A stretch of 64,000 bases of DNA. Origin: Mugil cephalus (lineage: Eukaryota; Chordata; Actinopteri; Mugiliformes; Mugilidae). The stretch is taken from the NCBI RefSeq assembly GCF_022458985.1, contig NC_061774.1, positions 18,942,697 through 19,006,696 of the forward strand. Reading direction: 5' to 3'. This document shows positions 51,476 through 64,000 of the stretch, piece by piece. The translations under genes were made by a program, and so were the position numbers. Under the pieces are notes generated by a model. It saw nothing but the letters and a program-made list of their open reading frames with translations. It was not told the origin of the DNA and made no database searches. Each line of letters opens with the position of its first letter. Positions within the stretch are counted from its first letter, which is position 1.

Positions 51476-53316
51476 AAGACATTTGCTGACATTTGTTGCT
51501 GTTGTGGAATTTTACAATTTACCTGTTGCTTCTTAAGTGGACCCAAACGAGCTGCACTTTTCTGATAGACAATATTTTTACAAGGAGAGACCGGGTGAAG
51601 CATGACCATACCCAACCGACTCTGAACATACCATTAATGATCATCGTGGACCCCTTTGTTCAGTGTTATGAGTCCACTAATGGAGTGACATGGTAATTGA
51701 ATCGAGCGGTAGGATAATAGAATGATAGAATGATAAAGTAATGGAATAGTGTGGTAGTAGCAGTCCTCTTTTCCCAAGGGATACCCCCCGTAAGTGTGTC
51801 AGCGTGGCAGATGGGCGGTCTGTAACAGCCCCCCCTCCCCCCTCCCCCACGTTAATTATAAAGCATCATAATCCATCTATGGCATACAGAGGCAGGACAT
51901 GGAGACTATTAGGGGGAGCATGGAAATGGCACAGTGTATAATCCTCGGGACTTTGCCACTATTAGGCTCCCCAGGCATCGAGCGAAAAACCTCTCATTTC
52001 TGCAGTAATCTAGTTTGAGCAGTCCCTTTCTTGCGCTCTGTCTCTCTCGCTTTCTCCCCGTCTCCGCGCGGGTGTCTCTGCAAATGTGCGCTCCGAAAAA
52101 TTTCAGATGCTAACTGAAAGTTAGATGTGTCTTTGATTCATTTTTTTTCCCACCATGCCCACAGGCGAGACAGGCAGCCCCAAAAAGCGTTTGAATTTGT
52201 GTGCGAGTGTGTGCGTGTGTGTGTGTGTGCGTGCCTCCGTTAACCCATTCTGCCAGGCCTGGATTCGGCCTTTTCTAAGCAAACTCCCAGCGTGGTCCTG
52301 GTCTCCCTTGTGCTGGTGAGAGGAGTTAGAAGAAAAGGCCTGTGGGACTCCTGCTGCTCCCAGGCCCGGCCCCGGCCCCTCCGCCTGCAAAGGCCCGGCC
52401 TGGGATTTGGTGCTCGCCGGGGCTCTGTGTGGCAGCTGTGACTGACGCTTCAATCGCCTCTCCCTGGGACACCCCAGTGCAACCCTGCATTCCCTTTCAC
52501 ACCTCGGAAACGAGGGAAAAAGACAATTACACACATATTCAGCAACCTCCCTCTAACCCGCAGTCCTGCATCTCTGATGTGCAGCCATTTACCAGACCTA
52601 TAAAAAGACATTTGTAAAGTTTCTTGTGTTTTGCAAATAAGTTCTTCTTCTAAACAACTTGCAAATTAGTTTAGTTGTCTGGACAGTCTGTCTGCAGTTT
52701 TGTTTAAGTATTTGAAGTTGCCCTTGTTTATTTCATTTTTCTCCAATTTGTGCTCCCCCTAAGTAAACACTATAACTATAACTCAGCTATTTCCTTTGAA
52801 TTTCCCCTGATATTTAGAAAATGTAAGTAATGGAAAAAGATTTGAGCCTTAAAGTGGAGTTAATGCTATCATGTATGGACTGTCGGTAAATTGAGTTTGT
52901 CTCTGGGCTATTGGAGCAGGGACTCGTAAGCCAGCGGGATTTAGGTCTCTTAATTGAATTATTTTGATTGCTGACTTGATTGATGGAGTCAAATGTGGAG
53001 CGCTTTCCGTGAGTTTTTGTCTGGCTAATTCTTCTTCCCATAGAGCCGCACCAGACAGATACAATGGGAACCTGCAATCAATCACAACTGCAACCCAGCG
53101 CATTTTGTGCGGGGAGAAATGTGCCTGCCATCAGGTCCGAGCTCCGCAAGCCATCCGGACAACGTAAAACCAACAATGACATCAGATAGTAAAGCACTCT
53201 AAAGTCTAATCTTCCCATAATGCCATGCTAAACCCCACAGAGACCCGCGGCAGGGAGAAAGGCTTTTTTTATGCCCCAGTGCTGCTCCTCCTCCCATGGC
53301 CTCTGGCTCCGTGTGA

Positions 53317-53320
<4 letters not shown>

Positions 53321-53389
<69 letters not shown>
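53321..53389. repeat. (GT)n microsatellite, long
   Basis: An uninterrupted GT run of about 34 units in efnb1 intron 1, immediately followed by CCCCCACGC. Confidence 0.97.
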
Positions 53390-53390
<1 letters not shown>

Positions 53391-54359
53391 CCCCACGCAT
53401 TTTGGGAGGAGAAAAAGAATTCAGGACTGAATGGAGATGTCACTGTCAGCCTCTGGCCTCCGCGTGAATCCAGCCCCAGAATGACCATATTGGCAACTTG
53501 TGTGAGCGTGTGTGTGCGGAGTGAGAAAGCCGGTCGGGGGTCTGCCGTTTCCCCTCCACGCCGAGTTCTTACGGCCGTGATTGGAGCTCGGCGGGGACGC
53601 GGGTCTACATTTCATCCCATTCATACGAGAGGGGAGGCCGTTTCATCTGCCACACACATGTTTCCCATTAGACGTGTGTTTATTCTCCCCCATGATGTGC
53701 TTGGCCGTGGAAGCCTCTCATCTCCCCGATATTGGAAATAGCAGCGAAGGTCTGCTAAAGCAAACACAATATCCTAAACCTCTCGGCTCGCTTTATGAAC
53801 TGCGCGGAAAAAACACGGGCGAAAGCGTTCGTGTCGACTTGATTTAATGGGCCGGGCTGGTAGCTTTTCCTCTTAAGGCTCCTGTAATATAGCATTTCAC
53901 ACTGCGATTTTTAACATGCTAATCTTGATGTGCGGCGCTCTCTCCACCGTTCTGCTGTCTCATCTTCCCTTTTTTCCCCCCCGTGCACTGAAAACTTCGA
54001 CTACTTTTAGCTGCTCTCCTCATCTGTCTCTCAAGTCCCCCCACTGTGAAACATGACAGCCCGAACCTCCGCCACATCACTCGTCTCTTCTCCTCTCCTG
54101 TCTCCGAGATGAAAGCCTCTCTCTTCAGACAAACCTCTGTGAGTCCTCTCCGCGCGCCGAGCCCAGGCCTGTGTTGCCGCTTTTAGTAGCTCTGTGTGTG
54201 CTGCATTTTCTGATTTATTTATACACTTCTGATTGTAGCACCTCATGCATGTCAAGAATCTCAAAGTCAGATCCTCGCATGTGCATTATGTTGACTGAGT
54301 CAAATTCTCATTTTAAATATACATGAATGCATGAATATATTTATTGTCGAGGGGGGCTC

Positions 54360-54910
54360 CGTGCATCTCTCATTTCCTGCAGCGACCTTGCTCTGGAATG
54401 GAGTGGCGTGATCCTCGGAGGCGCCCCACATGCGGCCACCAAACAGAGGGCCCGGTGCACCTCTCGCACAATGGAGTGGGTAGAGGGAAGGGAAATGATT
54501 TGGCTCCCCTTTTGAGCGACTGGAGCAGGCGCTTCAAAGCCGCGTGCCTAGCCGAGGCTTTAACCGGCCATCCCTCCGCATTAGATGTGCGTCCTGTGAT
54601 GAGCCTTTGAAGGGTGCGAGCGGTATCCGGCGGAAAGATTGCCACTGCATTGCACGGGCGTCGCGGGCCCAGCCTCGCAGGGGGACCTTGCGAGTCGGCG
54701 GCTTTCGACAGGATTGTGGCGCTCCCGCTCGGCGTTGCTTAAGCAGCCTGGGCAGAAACGTGTCGAACCGAGAGCCGCAATGTGACGAGGCAACAGCTGC
54801 TGTGTCACGTTTGGAGGCGAGCGCGCACGCAGACACACAGGCGAAGCGGCGGGGACTCGTGCGTGCATGCGCGCCGTCTCAGGAGTCAGCTGCGGTTGGC
54901 TTGTGCAGAT
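54360..54910. promoter_or_regulatory. CpG-rich block within efnb1 intron 1
   Basis: This 550-bp stretch is dense in CpG (for example GAGCGCGCACGCAGAC, GCATGCGCGCCGTC, GCGAAGCGGCGGGG) compared with the flanking intron, and free of simple repeats. Stop codons are rare in several frames on both strands because of its composition, so the open frames there are not evidence of coding. It may be an unmethylated island, enhancer or alternative promoter. Confidence 0.4.
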
Positions 54911-57694
54911 TAAGGTTTGAGTGTGCGTTACAGATGGCAGTAATAATGATCAGATAGCCCTTGTAATGGAGACGGCCCAGTTTGTAATGGCTTCCTAAAA
55001 CAACACATGGAGCGTCTTTACGAGGCCACAATCCGCCTGGTTATCACAGAGCAAACTGTGCGAATGAGAATAGCATCATGTCAAACAAGCTATTTATTAG
55101 CGCACACATTTCATTTTAATACCGACGGCGTGCATCTTGACTGCGCCGCGCTTGTTAAAGGCGAGTGTTATCAGAGGAGACACAGAGCTCCCGCTACACC
55201 AGTTAGGCCGTCCTCCCCTTTTACATTCACTGTTAATGAGCCTAATGATGTGTGTCTCTGCGATTGCATCAGTCAATATGCTGTTCAATATGGGTTTTAG
55301 AAACCCACTGACAACTTAACCATGTCCGCCTGGATAAGATCTCCCATCGAAGGGAAGAAAGAAAGCAACTAATTTGTCTTGGATTAGATGGAACATGCGT
55401 AGCTGTCTTTTACCATCATGAGCCGAGATTGTAAGCAGAGAATAGACTTGTCACTCAACCTGTCTGATAAGATGCTGCTTTTAAGACGGAGACGGCAGCT
55501 GCGTATTAAAAACACAGTGTCCTAGTTATTACAGTGCCTCTCTTATGCGGAGGTCTATTGTTCCTTGTCTTTCTGTTGTGTTTCTTTTTTGATTTCAGTG
55601 CAGGTTTAGTTTCAGTTGACTTTTTATGTTTGAAAAGGGATTCAGGCAAACTATTTTCTTTTTCTTTTTTCACTTAATACCAGGAGGTGTTTAGTATATT
55701 AGAGACCAGGGACATTTAGGAGTTTAACAATCCCAGTGCAGTGATTACAGATATTTCATTTCTGCTACTTTTTTTTCCTCCTCATTGTATTTCCCCCGGT
55801 TATTTTTAGTCCCATTGTTGGTGCGGCTTCTCAACTTAACTCAGTTTTATTACACTTTTAATGTGCTAATTTTGGTTTCTTGCCTCTGTTTAAAAGAATA
55901 AATAAATAAAAGGTAGACGGAGACCCCTGTGACACAGATAAAAGCGATTTCTTTTATAAACCACACAGCATTTGATTGATCTGTCTCATGGTCTTGATCC
56001 CTGGGCTTGGCTGATTAAACCTATCCATCAGCTTCTCTTATCAGCACTCTCACAGATCGACTGCAGGACACCGAACTAAAACCCCCTGTATTGTTGTTAC
56101 ACAGAAAAAAGTCAAAGGGTAAGGACAGGGAGGGGAGAGGTTTACCAGAGCTCTTCTCTTCAAGGTCTGGCGAACAAAGAAAAAAAAATCCCTGTCTGTG
56201 TTATTTTAAAGGAATATCTTCTATAAAAATAGGCTGCGGGATGGGCATCCCTCGTGCTATTGTCATGAGTGTTCTGCACACGTATTGCAATAACCTCTAA
56301 GTGAGGTCGTACGGTGGCATTGCAGATTGTGTCAAGAGTGTTTCCCTTCTAGGGGGAAATCATAAACTAATGTTTCCTGTCCGCCGAGTGTCAGCTCCCC
56401 AAGCCAAAGATGTGACCCTGCCCCCGGTCGCAGCTCTCTCAGACATCAGCCGGATAATGACATCTCTTTCACTGACAGGCTGTCATTCACATGCCCGTGC
56501 AAGCTATCGACACACGCAGACACACACACACACACACACACATTCGCTTGGATGAACTCACGCAGACAATGGCTCGTGCTTACTAGAAAACGAGGGCAGA
56601 TGAGCACGGCCGCCCGTTATGAATCATGTGAGCGATTTGCAAGTCAAATAGCCGGTTTTCGTAAGCTGTGCCTGTTATTTTCTGAAATAAATTTTCGGTT
56701 TCTCATCTTTCGGGGGGGACTGTTTGAGCGAATACATCAAGGCCACTAAAACGTGCATGATTGCATGTCACTTTGCTCTCATTTATCTACAAGCATCTAT
56801 TACCATCATGTTGTCAAGTCAGTGGAAACGGCACAGGAGAAGCAAACAGATGGGCTTTTATAATCCACAGATGTAGGATTTTGGAATAGTTAGTTACAGA
56901 TAGTGCTTCTCTTTTTTTCCTTCTCTCTCTCTCTCTCTTTTTTTTTTTTTAGCTTAAACTTCTTAGATGGCATTAATGTATCACTCTTAACATCAGGCAG
57001 CCAAACCGTTCAAGCAATTCAACACAAATGTAGACTTTTATGGTGGATAATGATCATATCTCAGCGTGCGCGCGTCTTTATCTGCACTTTACAGCATGTC
57101 AGAATCAGATAGTGCTCAAGTTTGCAACATGCTGCATTGTCAAGAAACAATCAAGTTTACATAGCCGGGATCTCACGTTGAAAGGAGATAGTTTATTGAA
57201 TTCCTGTTGCAGCACGCCCTGCCCAAGCAGGTGTAGACCTGTTAGCTTGGCTACTCGCTGCTAGTAATTTTTGGAGGAGGAGGGTGTGAACTCGTCACGT
57301 GCTAGACGGGGGAAGAAGTTGCCTGCGTGGCAGAATTCATTAACCTGGTATCCGAGCTAATCTCCCAGCTAATTCATTTAGTTCTCCGAGTACTCCCGTG
57401 TATTAATATCCTCTCCGTGCTGCCGCTCATGGGATGTAGTAGGAGCGTAGCCATGGCGATGATTGTGTCATTATTTTGCAGTCAGATGAGTGATATCCCA
57501 GAGGGCTCTAGCCGAGTTGTCCGGGCCAGTTGAGAGGGACTGATTAGAATTGCAAATGGCCGCCAAGTGTTGTGTTTATTGTGTGTCTCAATATTGGAGA
57601 CAATCAGGCGAATCAAAGCCCTCAGCTGGAGAGATGGGACTGAGGCACGGTGGGCCTCTCTGGTTGGCACCACGTCCTCAGTGCTTACAGAGTC

Positions 57695-57808
57695 GCCCCC
57701 CCCTCCCTCCTCTTCCTCCTCCTCCTCCTCCCTTCTTTTCTTCTCTCCGTTGCCCTTTCTCTCTCCTCTCTCCCTCTCTCTCCTCTCTCCCTCTCTCTCT
57801 CTCTCCCC
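57695..57808. repeat. Polypyrimidine tract (CCT/CT-rich)
   Basis: About 110 bp of nearly pure C and T on the plus strand, made of CTCCTCCT and CTCTCTCC sub-repeats, with few interruptions. Confidence 0.9.
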
Positions 57809-59021
57809 ATGTGTCATGTGTATACGTCCTCAAGTGCATGGACACAGCTGGAGAAAGGGAACGAGAGACAGAGAGAGACACTAAATCTAGTGCACTCAAT
57901 CATCTGTAGTGTGGCGGTCCTCTCACACAGCTGAGAAATATTAAACACGCTTTATGATAATGAAAGCGCGGGCGACAGACATAAATATCAGAGGCAAAGT
58001 GCTGAAGGATTAAATGTCTTGTACGTTTGCTCATAACACAAATTTGTCATTGACTTCATGGCTTCCTGGGTCATTAGAAGCGGAATGATCAGCTTTTCGT
58101 CACTGGGATCTCTTTCCCTCTGATGCCTGTTTCTGATGAGGAATATCAAGCACAATCAAAGGGCCGCGTTCGAATGTGTGCGTGCGGCTCTGTTGTCAAG
58201 CCCCGCAAATGGAACCTCTTGGCAGCGCGCCCTTGTCACGGCTGGGTGACAGACTGCGGCGCAAAGTACCCTAAACACACATTTCCCCCACAAATCACCT
58301 GCGAATTGTTCCTCCTCAACGATTGGCCATTACCCCGATATTGACTCACTGTTTGTACAAGATTCGGCGGAATCCATCTGAAAGCCGTCCAGCGCTGTTG
58401 TGCGAGACAGGAAGCTAGTGTTTTAGCTCCCCGTGTAATTCACTCTGTCAGTTGCGCACAGAGAGGCCTATCTTCTCCTGTTTCGCTACTGTTGGCTTTT
58501 AAAGAATGCGCGCGCGTATGCGATGTGTGTGCGCACGTCCCTGTTCGAACGCCGGATAATTCCTCGGGGTCATACACGCTCCCCATATAGCACTGCATGA
58601 CCAGTCACAACAGGCATGTGTGAGGCCCAGGTACAGGCATGCACAGTAGTGAGCAGGTATTGCTACAGGGACATGACTGTTAAAGCAACGTTTTATTGCA
58701 CCACACACGTTCTTAGCCGCCGCTTTGGGCGAAATGAAAGTTATGAGGAATGCGTCCTCGCTCCGCGGAAATCCCTCAGACTTACTGGGAGCTTTTACCG
58801 TGACTCGCGCACGGAGAGGAGGCCAGCAGCAGCGCTTCATAAGACTCACATGATATTATCAGAAGTCAGCAGCCTTGAAAGGCAACAGTCAGCGCATGTG
58901 AGAGGCAGCGGCTCGCGGCCTGTTTAGACAGCGCTGTGTGCCGTTGAGCTTTGACAAGCGGTTGATGAGCAAATCTTAAGCGTCGCGTGCGCGTTTCTGA
59001 AGAAAGAGGAGAACGGCTGAG

Positions 59022-59044
59022 AGTGTGTGTGTGTGTGTGTGTGT
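59022..59044. repeat. Short (GT)n microsatellite
   Basis: About 11 GT units in efnb1 intron 1. Confidence 0.85.
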
Positions 59045-60398
59045 CAAGACCGTCGACGTGGCTGTTTGTGAGTGTGTGAAACTAAGGAGAGAGTTCACGA
59101 GGTGACATCTCGTCAGCTGTTTGACTTTCCCAGTTTCCCAGGGAAGCAGTTTCGAGAACAATGCAGAAGAAAAAGGAAAAACCACCAGCCATCGAGAATT
59201 GAAATGCCACAAAAAAAAAGAAAAAAAACGAAAGGAAAAAGAAAACCCAGCCGCTGTTTGTTGGTGACTGAATTATTGCCGCTGCTTGAGATTAGAGACG
59301 GGGGAAAATGTATGAGTGACTGCGCTGTGCTGGTAGCCGACACATATCACCTACCGGACTCCTCTACCCATCCATCTCGCGACGCTCCTCACAATAGCAG
59401 GAATACATTAAAAAAAGAGCAAGTCAGGCGGGAAGAGGGGGGTAAGGGGGGGGCGCAAGATAAATATTGTGTTAGTATTTCTCCTCCCTCTCCCGTGCAA
59501 TTGTCTTTCACACTGACAGATGAACAATGAAAGTATTTTGAACTTTGCTGCATGCTATCTTTTACTTCTGGGTTCAAGACTGCGCTGTCAAAGCCAGACG
59601 TGTTCTGGCAGCGATTGATTGATTTGCTTTCTGTCTGCCCTTTGTTCTTCCAGGAGAGCTTTGGTGTCTCTCCAGTGTTCCAGATTTTCTGTAGCTGTGT
59701 CATATTAACACCTGTTAACAACATACAGGCTTACAAAATATCGATTTGGCTCGCCTTTGATCCCGAGAAATGTTTCTGTAGCGTTCAAACTTGGAGCGGT
59801 TCATTTCTGCGGCTAAAACAACCCGCGCACTGGAAGGCATAAAATTCATTTTCACTTCATTATGGATTTATTTTGGAATAGTCTGAAACAGGGGAAATAT
59901 GATGTCTTGTAGAGATGGAAAAAAAAAAAAAACTTACAGTGTGCAGCAAGCTTAGCCGAAAACTAAGGGGTAGAGACAAATGGTTACCCTGGCTCTGTGC
60001 AAAGGTGACAAAATCCACTTCCCGGTACTTTGAAAACTGACTAATTAACATTTATTTATCTGGCACTAGAAAAGCAAAGTGTAAAAATGACACATTGTGG
60101 TGTTAAAGGCAGCACAGGCGGATTCCGTTACCTGACGGTGGAGACTGGCTCGTTGTTTCTTCTGAAAACTCTAAACCTGTTTTTACTGCAGAACTGCAGA
60201 GTGGAATCAATTTTCTTTCTTGGGGGAAAAAAAAGCAAATAAACACACTTCCCAAAATGTCAAACTATTCCTTCAAGAAAAAAAACTCATTAGTAATGGG
60301 TGTCAGGTTTGTTTGGCAGATTGTCTTCTGCCTGATCACTCCCTGATTTGATTCCCAGATGTGTCGGTGCCAGAATGCTGCTGAGCAGGGCAGCTAAA

Positions 60399-60446
60399 CC
60401 TCCTCCTCCTCCTCCGTCTCCTCCTCCTCTTCCTCCTCCTCCTCCT
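60399..60446. repeat. (CCT)n trinucleotide tract
   Basis: An imperfect CCT/CTC triplet run of about 16 units, with GTCTC and CTT interruptions. It makes poly-proline or poly-glycine look-alike frames. Confidence 0.9.
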
Positions 60447-61210
60447 GGTGGTGGCGTGTCTGAGCGTCGACCCATTCTAAGCACGAGTTTGAGAAATTCG
60501 CTAACTTCGGCCACGAAACCCTTTCCTGACTCTCATCCTCAATGAGCTGCTCTCTTTGCTTCATCGTTCACTTCAAATCTGTGTGATCCCTCAAGTAACA
60601 GAACCATGCTGCGACAGCAGGCCGTTGTTAAAAAACGAGTTTGACCATGACCGGCTCTATCTGAGCCAAACAGATCTGAAATATACATTTGTGTGTGTGC
60701 GCGTGCTGACAGTGCGTGTTGCGCTTGTTTGTGTTTATTTGCACATCTGATTGAGTGGCAGCATTAAAGGCTTGTTCTCTAGAAATGCTTTCTGAGGGCT
60801 TGGTGATGGGGTTTGGAGATACAGAGCAGAAAATGGCTACCGGTACAACACGAGGCAAGCTGCGTGGGTTTGATAATGATTATGGTTCTTTTCCTCTTGA
60901 GTTTCGCCCTCCATCTCCACCCCTCCCACCTCCACACCCCCCAAGTGGGAGTGAAACACAATCGTGTGAGCGTGAGGGATGTTATTGTTCGTCTGGGAGG
61001 TTTCTCCCGCTTTCTCGTCCCGCGCCCCGCCGCCAGCACCCCTGCTCTGCTCGGCACCGACTTCGCCCTTGCATCCTGGTCCAGCTCTTGACGCTCTGCC
61101 CTGCAGAGCTTAGTCCTGGGGGATTCCTTTCTCAGCGACAGTCCAGCACCCCCCCCAACCTCACACGCACGCACACACCGACTTTGGCTTTGGTTTGAGG
61201 TGTCTGGCAC

Positions 61211-61214
<4 letters not shown>

Positions 61215-61268
<54 letters not shown>
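61215..61268. repeat. (AC)n microsatellite
   Basis: An uninterrupted AC run of about 27 units in efnb1 intron 1. Confidence 0.96.
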
Positions 61269-61271
<3 letters not shown>

Positions 61272-61608
61272 CCTGAGCTGATACGGACACATGTATATCT
61301 GCACACACACAGTCACACAAACACGGTCGCACATACAGTGGGCTCGGGCCAGGCGGGTTTGGCTGTGAGTGTAGACTGGGCCTGTGGAGAGATCTTTACG
61401 GAGCATGCAGAGCCCATCTGTGGCTGCTCCTCGGTGATGGGAGGCAGCTGGCTGTGTGTGCTTGTGTGTGTGTAGTGTAGTGGCCAGGGAAGGAACTAGG
61501 GGTGGGGGAAAAGAGGCTTGTGTGTGTTTGGGTCACAGAACAACCATAGAGTGAGGGCTAAACTCAGACTGAAACTGACCCAAACGCCCTCATTTAGCCA
61601 AGCCAGAT

Positions 61609-61724
61609 CTTCTCTTCTCTTCTCTTCTCTTCTCTTCTCTTCTCTTCTCTTCTCTTCTCTTCTCTTCTCTTCTCTTCTCGTCTCGTCTCGTCTCGTCTCG
61701 TCTCGTACCGTCTTGTCTCGTCTC
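61609..61724. repeat. Composite pentanucleotide array: (TTCTC)n then (GTCTC)n
   Basis: About 14 perfect TTCTC units switch at about 61680 to a variant block of GTCTC units. The second block is interrupted by GTACC and GTCTTG near its end. Both blocks keep the same 5-bp period, so the variant arose by one T-to-G change that then spread. Confidence 0.95.
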
Positions 61725-62394
61725 TCCCTACGGTCCTCCAGCTGGAAGAGCTCAATCCCAGGGCTCCGGGAAGAATAAGTGGAGGCCCAGAGAGCAAGCG
61801 CCTGGGCCTTCTCTCGCTGTCAGTGATACCGTGGATGACGTTCAGTCGCAAACCGCATACACCCATGCTCGCTTAACTAGCCCTGCTCTTAGAGAGGGAT
61901 GGGCTCCGCGCTGACAGAAACCACAGAGGCCGTAAGAAGAAACAGATTATGCTCTTTCTCCTCCCTAATGGCTTCTGACTCTCCTTTCGCTCAACAGTCC
62001 TCTTCAGCTCGTCGGCCCAGCAACAGCCGTCCACTTCTGTCCTCCTCGTGGCAAGGCCATCTGGGCGTCATCTTGTTAGCTCATTACAGTCGCTGATGGC
62101 GTTATGCTAGCCCCTCATGTGACAGCGATCGAGTGGCGACCATACTGAGCTTGTTTGGCGAACACGGGAGGCGGTGTGTCATGTCTGTGTTATAACTCGC
62201 CCGTGTGCGACTGTTATGAGTCACATTGAATCTGATCTGCTCCGCATGCCGGCACGTTGACTGGGCTAACTGAAGCTAGTGTGTGTTTGTCTGCGAGTGA
62301 GAGAAGGTGTCTGTGTTCACACGTACAAAGGCAGTTCTCTGCAGGGTGGAATTCAGGATATTCCGCCTGTCTGCCTGTTACTCTCTTCTTCTTT

Positions 62395-62396
<2 letters not shown>

Positions 62397-62426
<30 letters not shown>
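62397..62426. repeat. Poly(T) run of about 30
   Basis: A homopolymer T tract preceded by a TTCTTCTTTTC segment. It could be the A-tail of a minus-strand retroposon, but no recognisable body is seen next to it. Confidence 0.9.
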
Positions 62427-62429
<3 letters not shown>

Positions 62430-64000
62430 TCTGACACAGTCATTTATGTCCCTCTAATGGGGACAGCCCAGAGGGAAAATACCGAGCTTTCTGCTTTTCA
62501 GCAACTCACTGTTGCCAAGTCTGGCCTGCTGGAGTGTAAATGCAACTTGGAATGAGTTTATAGTTTATCCAATACCGCTACCCCTTGCTTGGTTTGTCCT
62601 CTTTTTCTATAAAAAGGGTCAAATTCTTCCTGCTTTGCTAAACAATTCTGGAGCCAGATGGACCTTGTTTTGCTTAATTTCAGGATGCTTGTGTTGGTCC
62701 GCGTGTCCCTCTGTGTGTGTGTGTGGCCTGTGCGAGCACTGAGGCGACTTGTTTACCGTGTTTGACATGTGAGGAAATCGGCGGTGTACACTGCGGGGCG
62801 TGTGTTTATGTGTGTGTGTTTATAGTCGGGCCTCCCTAAGAACATCTGCCCCCACGACAGCCTGACAGAAGCCAGCTATGTATACAAGCGCTCGGGTCGG
62901 GCCGCGGGCTACGGGCCCGGACCTCTGACCAGCTCACCTTCTCGCGGCGCAGCCTCAAATGCTGAAGGTGCGCGGTGCGGGACCTTTTTTCGGATCTGTA
63001 AGTTCACGTGGCTTGGCGGAAATGCGGATGTCATTGACATACCTACAGTCTTGTGGTACAGCCTGTGCTTTCAGAAACGATCGGACTGCGTCGGATGGTA
63101 ACCTCACATCGAGGGAGAATCCATTTCAGATGTTTCCATTGTGAGGCCGATCCAGCATGTGGCTCGGTCTGGATGGATCTGAAAGCGGTTTAAGGCTGAA
63201 ATAGTCCCTGCTTGCAGACAATTATTTAATATTGATTGACTCGAATAAGAACAGGATGCATTTGGACCCCATAATTACACAAAACGTAGACTGCCTCAAG
63301 CAAGAAAATCAGTTTTAAATCCCCGCTGCTATACTGTATATATTACTCAAGAGCTCAACTACAATACTCCTTGCGTAACGCGGCTTTGTATTCTTTGCAG
63401 ACTCGAGTGTAATCCTGTCATGTGGGTGAATTACTGCAAGGTTTCACGAGAAACTGAAATATCGCTCTGAACCAGAAGGCTATGGAATACAGATTGAAAT
63501 GGTATCTTTACCATATGAAAGGTGTCATTTGCAGTAACAGTGGGAGGGGGTGGGGGGGAGGCGGCAGCCGATTTTGTGGATAATGTAAGAGAGAAATTTT
63601 AATTGGCGAGGGGACGCTTCTTCGGGTGTGAAAATGGCCTGATATCGAGGGGAATAGAGCACCTGTTGTGGTGGTTGTGGTGTGTGGAAACTGCAAATTT
63701 GTGTCTCGCATGTGCGTGTTTAAAACAGGGTTTAAAAGAGAAAATGACTGTGTCCAGCTGCGGGAACGAGACATCAAGGAGAGGAAGTACCTGGATCTGG
63801 GCCGTCGGCCTGATCCGCCGGTATAGCCCGGATTACGCGGAGGTCTATAATTGATTTTAATTGATATGTATGGCATGTTCATGCCGCAGTTCAGGAGGAA
63901 CAAATCAATTTGACACCACTCCGTTGATATGAGCCGTCTCTGCTTCTTTCTCTCTCAGTTCCTGTGTCTCGGAGCCCATTCATTCAGCAGCCGGGGCTGC

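Larger units (their letters stand above)
44321..64000 (+). other. efnb1: efnb1 intron 1 (partial, at least 19.7 kb)
   Basis: This intron starts at the efnb1 exon 1 donor and continues past the window end. I found no exon with a known family signature on either strand. It contains at least nine simple-sequence arrays, one Tc1 relic and several CpG-containing, repeat-poor blocks (54360-54910, 57310-57560, 62830-63020) that could be enhancers or alternative promoters. First introns of ephrin-B genes are typically long and regulatory. Confidence 0.7.

Noticed and set aside
53228..53488. Poly-TH and poly-CV proteins around the GT/CA arrays (also near 38.2, 46.4 and 61.2 kb)
   Set aside because: These are translations of dinucleotide repeats.
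54544..54957. 137-codon plus-strand and 100- and 95-codon minus-strand frames
   Set aside because: All arise in one CpG-rich block that is poor in stops on both strands, with no protein family signature.
63959..64000. Possible exon start after tttctctctcag at the right edge
   Set aside because: The translation (FLCLGAHSFSS...) does not match efnb1 exon 2, which should begin near F.SGKGLVIYP. It is likely a chance acceptor.

Overview
The window is vertebrate nuclear DNA, most likely from a teleost fish (probably a spiny-rayed one). It carries intron-rich genes with GT-AG splice sites, Tc1/mariner and piggyBac relics, many CA/GT microsatellites and compact introns. Its genes are orthologues of human X-linked genes in an order not found on the human X. 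I see no prokaryotic features, CRISPR array or rRNA/tRNA gene.

Layout. 1-1432 (minus strand): the first three coding exons of nxt2 (mRNA export cofactor p15 family), cut by the left edge. 1433-1924: a short divergent promoter. 1925-5290 (plus): complete psmd10 (gankyrin), five exons, 226 codons. Its third intron holds a decayed piggyBac copy and an unexplained, splice-flanked, in-frame 282-nt open exon. 7740-10645 (plus): complete xiap, with three BIR domains, a UBA domain and a RING, 464 codons in seven coding exons. 14399-30471 (plus): complete stag2 (cohesin subunit SA2), 33 coding exons, 1272 codons, followed by a roughly 1.9-kb 3' UTR. 32.4-43.2 kb: a gene-free, more GC- and CpG-rich interval with repeats. 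44205-44320 (plus): coding exon 1 of efnb1 (ephrin-B1) behind a uORF-rich 5' leader. 44321-64000: the start of a very long efnb1 intron 1. It is full of simple-sequence arrays and candidate regulatory DNA, and exon 2 is not in the window.

The genes do not form one pathway: mRNA export, proteasome assembly, apoptosis inhibition, cohesin, and cell-contact signalling. The xiap-stag2 adjacency is an old conserved block. I rebuilt every gene model by joining exons in phase and comparing with the remembered human protein families, so exon borders are well supported, while transcription starts and poly(A) sites are inferred.

I found no clear new biological system. The observations most worth checking are the in-frame cassette exon in psmd10, a stop-free 93-nt intron splitting the zinc site of xiap BIR1, overlapping stop/start uORFs ahead of efnb1, and a duplicated intronic element in stag2.
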